Of a stretch of DNA of 43,597 bases, positions 1 through 8,177 are shown piece by piece. The stretch lies in contig JAJYFF010000021.1 in NCBI GenBank assembly GCA_021785405.1, positions 1 through 43,597 of the forward strand, read 5' to 3'. The notes below the pieces were generated by a model. The model ran no database searches and was not told the origin of the DNA. It saw only the letters and a list, made by a program, of their open reading frames with translations. The DNA is from Pseudomonadota bacterium. GTDB taxonomy: Bacteria; Pseudomonadota; Gammaproteobacteria; Steroidobacterales; Steroidobacteraceae. A program made the translations under genes and the position numbers. The stretch's first letter is position 1. Each line of letters starts with the position of its first letter.

Positions 1-181
1 ACGCGTAGAAACGAAAACCCATCATGATCGCCCGCCGGCCGATCGCGGTTCCGATTCGCTCGGGGAGCAGCGGCCGCAAGCCCCAGGCGCAGGTCGACCA
101 GGCGATCGACAGGACCCCGAGGATCGTGAGCGTCATGGCGTAGATCAGCGCTTCGTAAGCGGCCCGCAGTGGATTCGACAT
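1..181 (-). CDS. Truncated membrane protein, possible lysophospholipid acyltransferase N-terminus
   Basis: This is the first 60 codons of a gene that runs off the left edge; its ATG lies at 181-179 on the minus strand. The visible N-terminus has a short polar start (MSNPLRAAYEALIY) and then one hydrophobic segment at about residues 12-35, followed by a basic stretch (GRRAIMMGFRFY). A single N-terminal membrane anchor before a basic GRR..FRFY stretch resembles the beginning of lysophospholipid/1-acylglycerol-phosphate acyltransferases. The catalytic HX4D motif would lie outside the window, so the function is only a suggestion. The gene is divergent from the response regulator at 410, with 228 bases between the two start codons. 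Confidence 0.5.
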   Translation of the reverse strand, partial: MSNPLRAAYEALIYAMTLTILGVLSIAWSTCAWGLRPLLPERIGTAIGRRAIMMGFRFYA

Positions 182-318
182 GGGGTGCCTGCGGGAACGG
201 ACGGTCAGCCGCGCGATGCCGGGATCCAGCCGCCGGCGGGCAGCGAGTGGCGCTCAGCGTGCGGCCTCCTGGCCTGCCTCGCGGCGCGTTCGGCTTGCGG
301 CATCCTCTCCGACGTCAT

Positions 319-331
319 AGATTCCGAATCT
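319..331. promoter_or_regulatory. Short inverted repeat upstream of the response regulator
   Basis: AGATTC-C-GAATCT is a perfect 6-bp inverted repeat with a 1-base centre. It lies about 80 bases before the response regulator start, in the divergent spacer 182-409. Such a site could be an autoregulatory operator for the adjacent OmpR-type regulator, although these usually bind direct repeats. Nothing else in the spacer stands out. Confidence 0.25.
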
Positions 332-409
332 TATATGGGACCGTCGGATGGCTCCAGGCGTCGCGCGGCGGCGACCGCGGTCGCCGTGATTCCCGAAGCC
401 GATTCAACC

Positions 410-1093
410 ATGCACATATTGATCGTCGAGGATGACCAGGTCGCGAGGGACTACCTCGCGAAGGCCTTGCGCGAAGTCGGCCATACGGTCGACGTCGCCA
501 CGGACGGGCTCGAGGGGCTGCACCTCGCCTCGTCGATCGCGCTGGATCTCGCGGTCGTCGACCGGATGCTGCCGAAGCTCGACGGACTCGCGCTGGTGCA
601 GTCGCTGCGGGCGACGGGGCGCAAGTTCCCGGTGCTGATCCTGAGCGCGCTCGGCGACGTCGACGACCGCATCACGGGTCTGCGCGCCGGCGGCGACGAC
701 TACCTGACCAAGCCTTATCACGTGTCCGAGCTGTTGGCCCGTATCGACGCGCTCGCGCGCCGCGCCGAACTCGGCAGCGGCGAGGCCGCGACCAAGCTGA
801 AGCTCGCGGATCTGGAACTCGACCGCATGACGCGGCGGGTCACGCGCGGCGGCAAGAAGATCGAGCTGACCGCGAGGGAGTTCCAGCTGCTCGAGTTCCT
901 GATGCGCCACAGCGGCCAGGTGGTCACCCGGACCATGTTGCTCGAGGGAGTCTGGGACTACCACTTCGACCCGCAGACGAACGTGATCGACGTGCACATC
1001 AGCCGCCTGCGGCAGGCGATCGACAAGGATTTCGACAAACCCCTGCTGCATACGGTCCGCGGCGCCGGATACAGCCTCAGCGAAGAAGACTAG
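410..1093 (+). CDS. OmpR/PhoB-family response regulator
   Basis: DNA-binding response regulator of a two-component system, 227 aa. The receiver domain (about residues 1-115) begins MHILIVEDD with the acidic pair, has the phosphoacceptor Asp in LAVVDRMLPKLDG, a conserved Thr/Ser position in LILSALG and the Lys in YLTKPYH. The C-terminal winged-helix domain (about 130-225) contains ELTAREFQLLEFLMRH and the wing HTVRGAGYSL typical of OmpR/PhoB proteins. The open frame extends upstream to 185, but those residues are low-complexity and the receiver fold starts exactly at the ATG at 410. Its TAG overlaps the GTG of the kinase by one base, so the two are translationally coupled. The signal is unknown; the closest types are the QseB/CzcR-like heavy-metal or envelope regulators. 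Confidence 0.93.
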   Translation: MHILIVEDDQVARDYLAKALREVGHTVDVATDGLEGLHLASSIALDLAVVDRMLPKLDGLALVQSLRATGRKFPVLILSALGDVDDRITGLRAGGDDYLTKPYHVSELLARIDALARRAELGSGEAATKLKLADLELDRMTRRVTRGGKKIELTAREFQLLEFLMRHSGQVVTRTMLLEGVWDYHFDPQTNVIDVHISRLRQAIDKDFDKPLLHTVRGAGYSLSEED

Positions 1094-2469
1094 TGGACCA
1101 GGAACAAGGCTTCCTGGGGGTCCTCACCAGCTCGCCGTTCCGAATCGCGATCGTGTACTCGGTCGCTTTCGCGCTCGGCACCGTCGGACTGCTCAGCGGG
1201 GTCTATTTCGCGGTGTCCCGGGTCATCGACGGCAGCACCGACAACCTGATCGAGGCGGAGGTGCAGGGCCTGCGCGAGCAGTACCTCGTGCTCTCGCGCA
1301 GCGATTTCATCGAGCTGGTCGAGCAGCGCTCGCACACGCAGGACGTGCGCGGCGCGGTGTACCTGATGGTCGATCCGCGGTTGCGCCCGGTCGCCGGCAA
1401 TCTGCCGTCCTGGCCGACGATCCCGCCGGGCGAGGGCAAGTGGATCCAGTTCAAGGCGATCGTGCCCTACGGCGATCAGACGCGGGTCCACGAGGTCCGC
1501 GCCCAGCGGTTCCCGTTGCCGGGCGGCTACCGGATGCTGGTCGGCCACGACGTGCAGGAACGCCAGGACGTGAAGAACGTGATGATGCGCGGGCTCGTCG
1601 CCGCGGTCGTCTCGACGATGTTGATCGGCATCGGCGGCGGCATCTGGATGGGGCGACGGATTCTCGCGCATGCCGGCGCGATCTCCGCGGTCGCGACGCA
1701 GATCATGCGCGGCGACCTGTCGCGCCGCCTCCCGGTTCGCGACGCCGAGGACGAGTTGAACACGCTGGCCAGAGAGATCAACGGCATGCTCGACAAGATC
1801 GAGCAGCTCACGCTCGGCATGCGCACGGTGCTCGACAGCGCCGCGCACGATCTGCGCACGCCCTTGAACCGGCTGCAGTCGACCGCGGAGGCGGCGCTCG
1901 CGCATCTCGGCAAGGATTCCGCCGAGCGCCGCGTGCTCGAGCGGGTCACCGCCGAGGTCGATCGGATGCGCAGCACCCTGGATGCGCTGTTGCGCATCGC
2001 GCTCGCGGAGACCGGCACCGTCGCGCGCGAAGCGGTCGATCTCTCGGCGCTCGTCGCGAGCATCGTCGAGCTGTATGCGCCGGTCACCGAGGAGCGCGGC
2101 ATCGATCTGCGCAGCGAGGTGGCCGTCGGGGTTCATATCCAGGGCAGCCGGCAACTGCTCGCGCAGGCGCTCGCGAACCTCTTGGACAACGCGATCAAGT
2201 TCACGCCGGCCGGTGGGCACGTCCGCGTCTTTCTGCGCAACGACGCGGGCGGACCCGAGATCACCGTCGAGGACGACGGGCCCGGGATTCCGGCGGACAA
2301 GCGCGAGCTCGTGCTCGGGCGTCGCGTACGGCTCGACGAGGCGCGTAAAGTGCCAGGATCCGGCCTGGGGCTGTCGCTGGTCGCCGCGGTCACGAAGCTG
2401 CACGGAGCGCGGCTCGTGCTCGCGGACGCCGATCCCGGTCTCCGGGTTTCATTGAAATTCGCCGTTTGA
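1093..2469 (+). CDS. Two-component sensor histidine kinase
   Basis: Membrane histidine kinase, 458 aa, partner of the regulator upstream (start GTG shares one base with the preceding stop). TM1 is at about residues 17-38 and TM2 at about 160-183, bracketing a periplasmic sensor of about 120 residues without a recognisable fold. A HAMP linker follows, then the HisKA dimerisation/phosphoacceptor helix with the H-box AHDLRTPLNRLQ. The HATPase domain has an N box (LLDNAIKFTP), G1 box (DDGPGIP) and G2 box (GSGLGLSLV). These are all the motifs needed for autophosphorylation. The M13 peptidase gene starts 11 bases after the stop and may be part of the same transcript. Confidence 0.93.
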   Translation: MDQEQGFLGVLTSSPFRIAIVYSVAFALGTVGLLSGVYFAVSRVIDGSTDNLIEAEVQGLREQYLVLSRSDFIELVEQRSHTQDVRGAVYLMVDPRLRPVAGNLPSWPTIPPGEGKWIQFKAIVPYGDQTRVHEVRAQRFPLPGGYRMLVGHDVQERQDVKNVMMRGLVAAVVSTMLIGIGGGIWMGRRILAHAGAISAVATQIMRGDLSRRLPVRDAEDELNTLAREINGMLDKIEQLTLGMRTVLDSAAHDLRTPLNRLQSTAEAALAHLGKDSAERRVLERVTAEVDRMRSTLDALLRIALAETGTVAREAVDLSALVASIVELYAPVTEERGIDLRSEVAVGVHIQGSRQLLAQALANLLDNAIKFTPAGGHVRVFLRNDAGGPEITVEDDGPGIPADKRELVLGRRVRLDEARKVPGSGLGLSLVAAVTKLHGARLVLADADPGLRVSLKFAV

Positions 2470-2480
2470 TGGAGGTAGCC

Positions 2481-4505
2481 ATGTTGCGAAAGATGATCCT
2501 TGCGATGAGCGCCGCGTGCCTGTGCTCATGGTCCGGCGCCCATGCGGCGTCGACGCCGTCGTCCGGCATCGACCTGCGCTACCTGCTGCCGGCCGTACGC
2601 CCCCAGGACGACATCTACCGGCACTTGAACGGCAAGTGGCTCGAGGACTTCCAGATCCCGGCCGACAAGTCCTCGTATTCGATGTTCACCCAGGTGGACG
2701 ACGAGACCCAGAAGCAACTGAAGTCGATCGTCGACGGATTGCGCACGGGCGGCGCCACGGATCCCGAGGCGCGCAAGGTCGCCGACCTCTACGCGAGCTA
2801 CATGGACGTCGCGCGCGCCGATGCGCTCGGCGTGTCGCCGATCGAGAGCGAGCTGCGACGGATCGATGCGCTCACCGACAAGCGCGGCATCGCCGCGTTG
2901 ATCGCGCACTACAACGAGTCGGTCGCGGACGCCCCCTTCGACGTCGGGATCGCGCAGGACGCGCGCGACTCCACCCGCTACGCCGTCTACCTCGCGCAGG
3001 GCGGACTCGGACTGCCGAACCGCGACTACTACCTCAGCAGCGCGCCGAAGCTGGTGGCGACGCGCGCAGCGTACCAACGCTACGTGCGGGCGATGTTCCG
3101 CCTCGCAGGCCTCGCCCACCCGACGCGCAGCGCCGCCGAGATCATGCAGTTGGAAACCGCGCTCGCGAAGATCCAGTGGTCGCCGGTCGCGAACCGCGAT
3201 CCGGTGAAGACCTACAACAAGACGACCCTCGCCGAGCTGCCGCGACTGATGGGCGGCTACGACTGGACCGACTACCTGCGGGACACCGGCCTCGCGGGCA
3301 AGGCGGACTACGTGATCGTGAACCAGCCGAGCTACTTCACCGGGCTCGGCCGGCTGATCGAGAGCACCCCGCTCCCGGTATGGAAGGCGTACTTCCGGTG
3401 GCGGGTGCTGTCGGCGGCCGCGCCCTACCTGTCGCAAGCGTTCGTCCATCGGCGGTTCGCGTTCGTCGGCACGGTGTTGAAGGGCACCCGCGCGAACCGG
3501 CCCCGCTGGCAGCGCGGGCTCGCGCTCGTCGACGTCGCGATGGGCGAGGCGCTCGGGAAGCTCTACGTCGCCCGCTATTTCCCGCCGCGCAACAAGGCGC
3601 GGATGCTCGCGCTGGTGCACCACTTGATCGAGGCCTATCGGACGGACATCGCGAGACTCGACTGGATGAGTCCGCCGTCGCGCCAGGGCGCGCTCGCGAA
3701 GCTCGACAAGCTCGCGATCAAGATCGGCTACCCGGACAAGTGGCGCGACTATGGCGCGCTCGTGATCCATCGCGACGATCTGTACGGCAACGTCGTCCGC
3801 GCGACCGAGTTCGAGTTCCGGCGCGAGCGCGCGAAGCTCGGCAAGCCGATCGACCGCACCGAATGGGAGATGAACCCGCAGACGGTCAACGCGTACTACG
3901 ATCCGACGATGAACGAGATCGTGTTCCCGGCGGCGATCCTGCAACCGCCGTTCTTCGACGTGAATGCCGACGAAGCCGTCAACTACGGCGCGATCGGCGC
4001 GGTGATCGGCCACGAGATCAGCCACGGCTTCGACGACGAGGGGAGCCAGTTCGACGCGAACGGCAATCTGCACGACTGGATGACGCCGGCGGATCACGCG
4101 AAATTCGCCGCGAAGACGCGAGCGCTGGTCGCCCAGTATTCCCGCTACGAGCCCGTTCCGGGGTTCCACGTGAACGGCGAACTCACGCTCGGCGAGAACA
4201 TCGCGGACAACTCCGGCCTCGCGATCGCGTACCAGGCCTACCACCTCGCGCTCCACGGCCGCCCGGCGCCGGTGATCGACGGGATGACCGGCGATCAGCG
4301 CTTCTATTACGGCTTCGTGCAGATGTGGCGGGGCAAGGTGCGGCGCGCGCAGCAGATCCTCTGGTTGAAGACCGATCCGCACTCGCCGCCGTACGTGCGC
4401 GGCACCGCACCGCTGCGCAATCAGGCGGGGTTCTACCAGGCGTTCGACGTGAAGCCCGGCGACAAGATGTACCTGCCGCCCGATCAGCGGGTGTCGATCT
4501 GGTGA
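2481..4505 (+). CDS. Secreted M13 (neprilysin/PepO-like) zinc metallopeptidase
   Basis: Zinc endopeptidase of family M13, 674 aa, predicted to be exported. The signal peptide is MLRKMILAMSAACLCSWSGAHA with cleavage near residue 22. The catalytic zinc motif HEISH is at about 511-515, followed by GFDDEGSQFDANG; the third zinc ligand Glu is in GENIADNSG at about 572. NAYYDPTMNEIVFPAAILQPPFF is the conserved M13 stretch before the zinc site. I chose ATG 2481 because GGAGG lies 6 bases upstream; the TTG 2466 and ATG 2469 alternatives overlap the kinase stop. Family members degrade oligopeptides in the periplasm; the substrate here is unknown. Proximity to the two-component genes suggests shared transcription or envelope-stress control (inference). 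Confidence 0.93.
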   Translation: MLRKMILAMSAACLCSWSGAHAASTPSSGIDLRYLLPAVRPQDDIYRHLNGKWLEDFQIPADKSSYSMFTQVDDETQKQLKSIVDGLRTGGATDPEARKVADLYASYMDVARADALGVSPIESELRRIDALTDKRGIAALIAHYNESVADAPFDVGIAQDARDSTRYAVYLAQGGLGLPNRDYYLSSAPKLVATRAAYQRYVRAMFRLAGLAHPTRSAAEIMQLETALAKIQWSPVANRDPVKTYNKTTLAELPRLMGGYDWTDYLRDTGLAGKADYVIVNQPSYFTGLGRLIESTPLPVWKAYFRWRVLSAAAPYLSQAFVHRRFAFVGTVLKGTRANRPRWQRGLALVDVAMGEALGKLYVARYFPPRNKARMLALVHHLIEAYRTDIARLDWMSPPSRQGALAKLDKLAIKIGYPDKWRDYGALVIHRDDLYGNVVRATEFEFRRERAKLGKPIDRTEWEMNPQTVNAYYDPTMNEIVFPAAILQPPFFDVNADEAVNYGAIGAVIGHEISHGFDDEGSQFDANGNLHDWMTPADHAKFAAKTRALVAQYSRYEPVPGFHVNGELTLGENIADNSGLAIAYQAYHLALHGRPAPVIDGMTGDQRFYYGFVQMWRGKVRRAQQILWLKTDPHSPPYVRGTAPLRNQAGFYQAFDVKPGDKMYLPPDQRVSIW

Positions 4506-4566
4506 CGACCGATCACCGCGCGATCGCGGAACCAACCGGCCGCGCGGCGATCGAATCGCAGCACCC

Positions 4567-4585
4567 GGGCCCGTCGTGCGGGCCC
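4567..4585 (+). terminator. GC-rich hairpin after the M13 peptidase gene
   Basis: GGGCCCG and CGGGCCC form a perfect 7-bp stem with a 5-base loop, about 60 bases after the peptidase stop and before the next gene. There is no T-run, so this is at best a weak or factor-assisted terminator, or an mRNA-stabilising hairpin. Confidence 0.35.
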
Positions 4586-4615
4586 CGAACCGCAAATCGA
4601 GGAGAGTGTCGAACC

Positions 4616-5020
4616 ATGGACTATCAGACCGCCGAGAATCAGGCGATCCAGCTGCAGACCCAAGCGGATCAGGTCGCGCAAGGAATCAAGGGATTGGCCG
4701 ATAAGCTGCAGACCAAGGTCACGGATCCGGCGCTCGCGCGGGAGCTGGTGCTCGATCTGCGCGAAGCCGCGCTCGCGGTGCAAAATCAGAACCAGACGAC
4801 GACCGCGCTGATCGAGCAGATGGCGCAGTACATCCACGCGCTCGAGAGCCACGTCGCGGCGATGCCGCAGTCGGCGATGCAGCCGCGGGGCTGGAGCGCC
4901 CAGCCGTATGCGGCGAGCGGCGGCAGCGGCTTCATGGGCAACGTGATGTCGGGTCTCGGTCTCGGTGCCGGGTTCGGTCTCGCGAGCGACCTCGTCGGCA
5001 GCCTGTTCAACGCGCTGTAA
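4616..5020 (+). CDS. Small helical protein with Gly-rich hydrophobic tail, unknown function
   Basis: A 134-aa protein with a good ribosome binding site (GAGGAGAG ending 10 bases before the ATG). Residues 1-85 are Gln-rich and predicted helical (QTAENQAIQLQTQADQVAQ; LREAALAVQNQNQTTTALIEQ), consistent with an amphipathic or coiled-coil segment. The C-terminus (about 103-134) is Gly-rich and hydrophobic, ending GLASDLVGSLFNAL, reminiscent of membrane-associating glycine-zipper tails. There is no signal peptide. I do not recognise the family. It lies alone between the peptidase and the convergent transporter. Confidence 0.75.
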   Translation: MDYQTAENQAIQLQTQADQVAQGIKGLADKLQTKVTDPALARELVLDLREAALAVQNQNQTTTALIEQMAQYIHALESHVAAMPQSAMQPRGWSAQPYAASGGSGFMGNVMSGLGLGAGFGLASDLVGSLFNAL

Positions 5021-5050
5021 ACGATCGGCGCGCGGGCCGCTTCGGGAGCG

Positions 5051-6400
5051 CTAGCCGGCGATCGCCTGTGCGCGCTGCGCGTCGAACGTGCGTGGGTCGA
5101 CCTTGAGGTAGGCGAGGCGCTCGGCGGCGACGACCGCGACCTCGGCGACGCCCGCGACCGTCCGGAAGCGCTCGCCGAGCGCGCGTTCGTCGATCGAGCC
5201 CGCGCCCGTGATGCGCAGGATCCGCATCGTGAGGTGACTCGGTCGCCGCATCGCCGCGGCGGCCAGCAGCCATACGAACGCGATCGCCGCGGAGCTCGCG
5301 AACACGCCGGTCGCGTGGGCGACCTGATGGATCCAGCCGCCGGCGACGCCGCCGAAGAAGATCCCGAGGAATTGCGCACTCGAATAGATGCCGGTCGCGG
5401 TCCCCTTCGCGGCCGGGGGCGCCGTCTTGGTGATCAGCGACGGCAGGCTCGCCTCGAGCACGTTGAACGCGGCGAAGAACAGGGTGACCGCGCCGAGCAG
5501 CGCGGCGACGCTGTGGTCGGCGCGCAGCAGCAGGAGCTGGCTCACCGCGATCGCGCCGATTGCGCCGAGGAACACCTCCTTCATGCGTCGCCGCTTCTCG
5601 GCGAACACGATCGCCGGGATCATCACGGCGACCGACACGAGCAGCACCGGGAGGTACACCATCCATTGATCGCGGCTGTCGACCCGTAGCTTCGCGTGCA
5701 GCAGGCCCGGGATCACGAGGAAGCTCGCCGTGAGGATCGCGTGCAACGCGAATATCCCGAAATCGAAGCGCAGCAGTTCGCGATCGCGCAGCACCGACAA
5801 CAGCATCCCGGGCACCGTCTCGGCGTCGCGGCGCAGGTGCGAGTCGTCCGGCGTCGGGACGACGAACAGCACCACCGCGATGCCGATCAGCGCGAGCGCG
5901 ACCATCAACCAGAAAATGCCGGGGACGCCGGCGATCCCGGCGACGATCGGACCGGTCACGAGCGCGACCATGAACGACAGGCCGATCGTGATCCCGACCA
6001 TCGCCATCGCTTGGGTGCGGTTCTCCTCGCGGGTGAGGTCGGCGACCAGCGCGAGGATCACGGCGCCGACCGCGCCCGCTCCCTGCAACACCCGACCCAA
6101 CACCACGCCGTCGATCGTCGTCGCCCGCGCGGCGATCGCGCTGCCGATCGCGAACATCAACAGCCCGATCACGATCATCGGCTTGCGACCGAACCGGTCC
6201 GACAACACGCCGAACGGGATCTGCAGCAGCCCTTGGCTCAAACCGTAGATCCCGAGCGCGAGGCCGATCATATACGGCGTCGCGCCGACGAGTCCCCGCG
6301 CGTACGCGGCGAACACCGGATAGATCATGAACAGGCCCAGCAGTCGCAAGGAAAAAACAGCAGCGAGCGACAGTGCGGCGCGGGTCTCCGGTCGGGTCAT
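5051..6400 (-). CDS. yajR: YajR-like major facilitator superfamily transporter with C-terminal YAM-type domain
   Basis: A 449-aa MFS efflux-type permease with about 12 membrane segments. MFS motif A is seen as GVLSDRFGRKP between TM2 and TM3. After the last TM (about residue 375) comes a soluble tail of about 75 residues, with LRILRITGAGSIDE and VAEVAVVAAERLAYLKVD. This matches the ferredoxin-like YAM domain that distinguishes E. coli YajR from other drug/H+ antiporter-type MFS proteins. The N-terminus (RAALSLAAVFSLRLLGLFMIYPVFAAYA) also fits YajR. The frame is open to 6454, but family alignments begin close to the ATG at 6400. The substrate of YajR is unknown. Confidence 0.85.
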   Translation of the reverse strand: MTRPETRAALSLAAVFSLRLLGLFMIYPVFAAYARGLVGATPYMIGLALGIYGLSQGLLQIPFGVLSDRFGRKPMIVIGLLMFAIGSAIAARATTIDGVVLGRVLQGAGAVGAVILALVADLTREENRTQAMAMVGITIGLSFMVALVTGPIVAGIAGVPGIFWLMVALALIGIAVVLFVVPTPDDSHLRRDAETVPGMLLSVLRDRELLRFDFGIFALHAILTASFLVIPGLLHAKLRVDSRDQWMVYLPVLLVSVAVMIPAIVFAEKRRRMKEVFLGAIGAIAVSQLLLLRADHSVAALLGAVTLFFAAFNVLEASLPSLITKTAPPAAKGTATGIYSSAQFLGIFFGGVAGGWIHQVAHATGVFASSAAIAFVWLLAAAAMRRPSHLTMRILRITGAGSIDERALGERFRTVAGVAEVAVVAAERLAYLKVDPRTFDAQRAQAIAG

Positions 6401-6582
6401 CGGGGTCGGTTCTGGATTACGCTGGATTGGCTCGAGACTCTTTTGTCCGTCCACACGGTCCGAAGTTCCCCGGATCGTTGCGCTCGGGCAACGCGACCGA
6501 TCATACTTGAATCACAGCGGTTTCGGACCAAGACTGAAGGTTGCGGGTGGACCGCGCCAGAACGCAGTGGAGACTACGGCCG

Positions 6583-6849
6583 ATGGCGACCGGATGGGCA
6601 GGCGACAACGCCGTCAACGAACAGATCGACGCGACCGTGAAGGACGGTGTGCGGCGCGCCCGCAGCCGGCTGCCGACGGGCCCGTCGCTCAGCCATTGCG
6701 AGTCCTGCGGCGGCGAGATTCCCGAAGCGCGCCGAGCCGCGATCCCGGGCGTGCGGCTCTGCGTCGCGTGTCAGGCGGAGCGCGACCGTGACGAGGCGAA
6801 GTTCAGCGGTTACAACCGCCGTGGCAGCAAGGACAGCCAGTTGCGTTGA
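6583..6849 (+). CDS. ybiI: DksA/TraR-type C4 zinc-finger protein, YbiI-like
   Basis: An 88-aa protein that matches E. coli YbiI in length and along its whole sequence as I recall it: N-terminal MATGWAGDNAVNEQID and C-terminal GYNRRGSKDSQLR. The zinc site is CESC followed 18 residues later by CVAC, the DksA/TraR four-Cys finger, with the IPGVRLC signature between the pairs. Unlike DksA it lacks the long N-terminal coiled coil with the acidic tip, so it is unlikely to act in the RNA polymerase channel like DksA. An upstream in-frame start at 6541 would add 14 residues not found in the family. The cellular role is unknown. It is divergent from the YajR-like gene. Confidence 0.9.
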   Translation: MATGWAGDNAVNEQIDATVKDGVRRARSRLPTGPSLSHCESCGGEIPEARRAAIPGVRLCVACQAERDRDEAKFSGYNRRGSKDSQLR

Positions 6850-6879
6850 AGCGGCGACCGGCTTCCCGCCGGGCCGTGC

Positions 6880-8163
6880 TCAGGTCCCGGCGAGCGCGCG
6901 CGCGATCGCGCGGAACGCGGGCAGGGTGATCGTATCGTTCGCGGCGCTGGTCGCGATCGGATGCGATGCGAATCGCGCGATGACCAGTTCCGCGCGCGGC
7001 GCCACGTAGAGCCGCTGCCCGTGGATCCCGCGCGCCTCGAACGTGCCGAGCGAATCGTGCGCGATCCACCACATGCTGCGATAGGAGTAGCCCGGCAACA
7101 ACGGGTACTCGGTCGCCGGGAATTTCGCGGGATCCGATCCGGCCCGAATGTCGGCGACGACGGCCGCCGGGACGATCTCGGTACCCTGCCAATCCCCCTC
7201 TCGACGCATCATCTCGCCGAAGCGCGCGACGTCGCGCAGGCAGGCGCTCAGCCCGCCGCCGCTCATCTCGACGCCGATCGAGTCGACGCTGAGATAGGCG
7301 TCTTCCTCGCAGCACAGCGGTGACCAGATCCGGCGCGACAGCGTATCGGCGAGCCCGAACCCGGTCACGCGCTTCATGATCCAGCCGAGCACCTCGGTGT
7401 TCACCGTCTTGTAGTCGAATACCTGCCCGTGCTCGCCCTGCGGGCGCAGCGCGATCAGGAACTCGTAATAGTTCGTCGGTCCGGGATCGGTCGCGGGGCG
7501 CGGTCGCAGCCCCCCGGCGCGCGCGTACGCCCAGATCTCCGCCTTCGGATCCTGGTATTCCTCCGAGTACGCGACCCCGACCTGCATGTCGAGCAAGTGC
7601 CGCAGGGTCGCGTCGCGATAGGCCGACTGCGCCATTTCCGGCAGGTAGTACGGCACCGTCTTCGTCTCGTCGAGCGCTCCCTCGTGGATCAAGGTCGCGG
7701 CGATGGTGGCCGCGTACGACTTCGTGATCGAAAAGCACGCGTGCGGCCGATGCGCGTCGAGTGCGCCGAAGTAGCGCTCGTAAACCGGTACGCCCCGGTG
7801 CAGCACCAGGATCCCGTCGGTGTAGGTGTCCGCGAGCGAGTCGCGCCATGCGCGGCGCCGTCCGTCGAGATCGACGAATTCGAGCGCGTCGATCGAGGCT
7901 TCCGTCGACGGATCGGGTGCGGGCCAGCGGGGGTTCGCGTGATCACCGCGCCACACGCCGGCCGTCGGCACGAGTTCGCGCATGTGCGACAGGCTCCAGC
8001 GCAACTGCGGAAATTCGAGGATCCGGTCGTCCTCGAAGCGGATGCGCCGGTCCACCGGCGGCGGTGCGCCGCGCATCCACCCGAGCCGGATCGGGTCGGA
8101 TGCCGCGGCGTCCGGGTACTCGACGCCGTCGAAAATCATCGTGCCGCGCTTCACGTCGTGCAT
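6880..8163 (-). CDS. Beta-lactamase-fold serine hydrolase (NylB/6-aminohexanoate-dimer-hydrolase-like)
   Basis: A 427-aa serine hydrolase of the class C beta-lactamase/esterase fold. The nucleophile motif S-x-x-K is SITK with Ser at about residue 145. The second motif is in FDYKTVNTEVLGWI, a Tyr/Asn arrangement close to that of NylB-type amide hydrolases (YxxxNT..LG). A Gly-rich third element is GIHGQRLYV. No signal peptide is evident, so the enzyme is probably cytoplasmic; the start at 8163 follows a GGGGC stretch. It begins 14 bases after the BNR-repeat gene on the same strand and is probably cotranscribed with it. The natural substrate (amide, ester or D-peptide) cannot be deduced. Confidence 0.87.
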   Translation of the reverse strand: MHDVKRGTMIFDGVEYPDAAASDPIRLGWMRGAPPPVDRRIRFEDDRILEFPQLRWSLSHMRELVPTAGVWRGDHANPRWPAPDPSTEASIDALEFVDLDGRRRAWRDSLADTYTDGILVLHRGVPVYERYFGALDAHRPHACFSITKSYAATIAATLIHEGALDETKTVPYYLPEMAQSAYRDATLRHLLDMQVGVAYSEEYQDPKAEIWAYARAGGLRPRPATDPGPTNYYEFLIALRPQGEHGQVFDYKTVNTEVLGWIMKRVTGFGLADTLSRRIWSPLCCEEDAYLSVDSIGVEMSGGGLSACLRDVARFGEMMRREGDWQGTEIVPAAVVADIRAGSDPAKFPATEYPLLPGYSYRSMWWIAHDSLGTFEARGIHGQRLYVAPRAELVIARFASHPIATSAANDTITLPAFRAIARALAGT

Positions 8164-8177
8164 GCCCCGTTCCGCCT

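Noticed and set aside
1090-2403. Long open frame on the minus strand opposite the histidine kinase
   Set aside because: Arg/Asp/His-rich composition without domains; a GC-rich shadow of the clear kinase gene. The same holds for long antisense frames at 2526-4595, 7761-10562 and 22303-25434.
4484-5020. Extension of the 4616 gene upstream in the frame that crosses the peptidase gene
   Set aside because: The upstream frame is Arg-rich shadow sequence of the M13 gene; a strong ribosome binding site supports ATG 4616.
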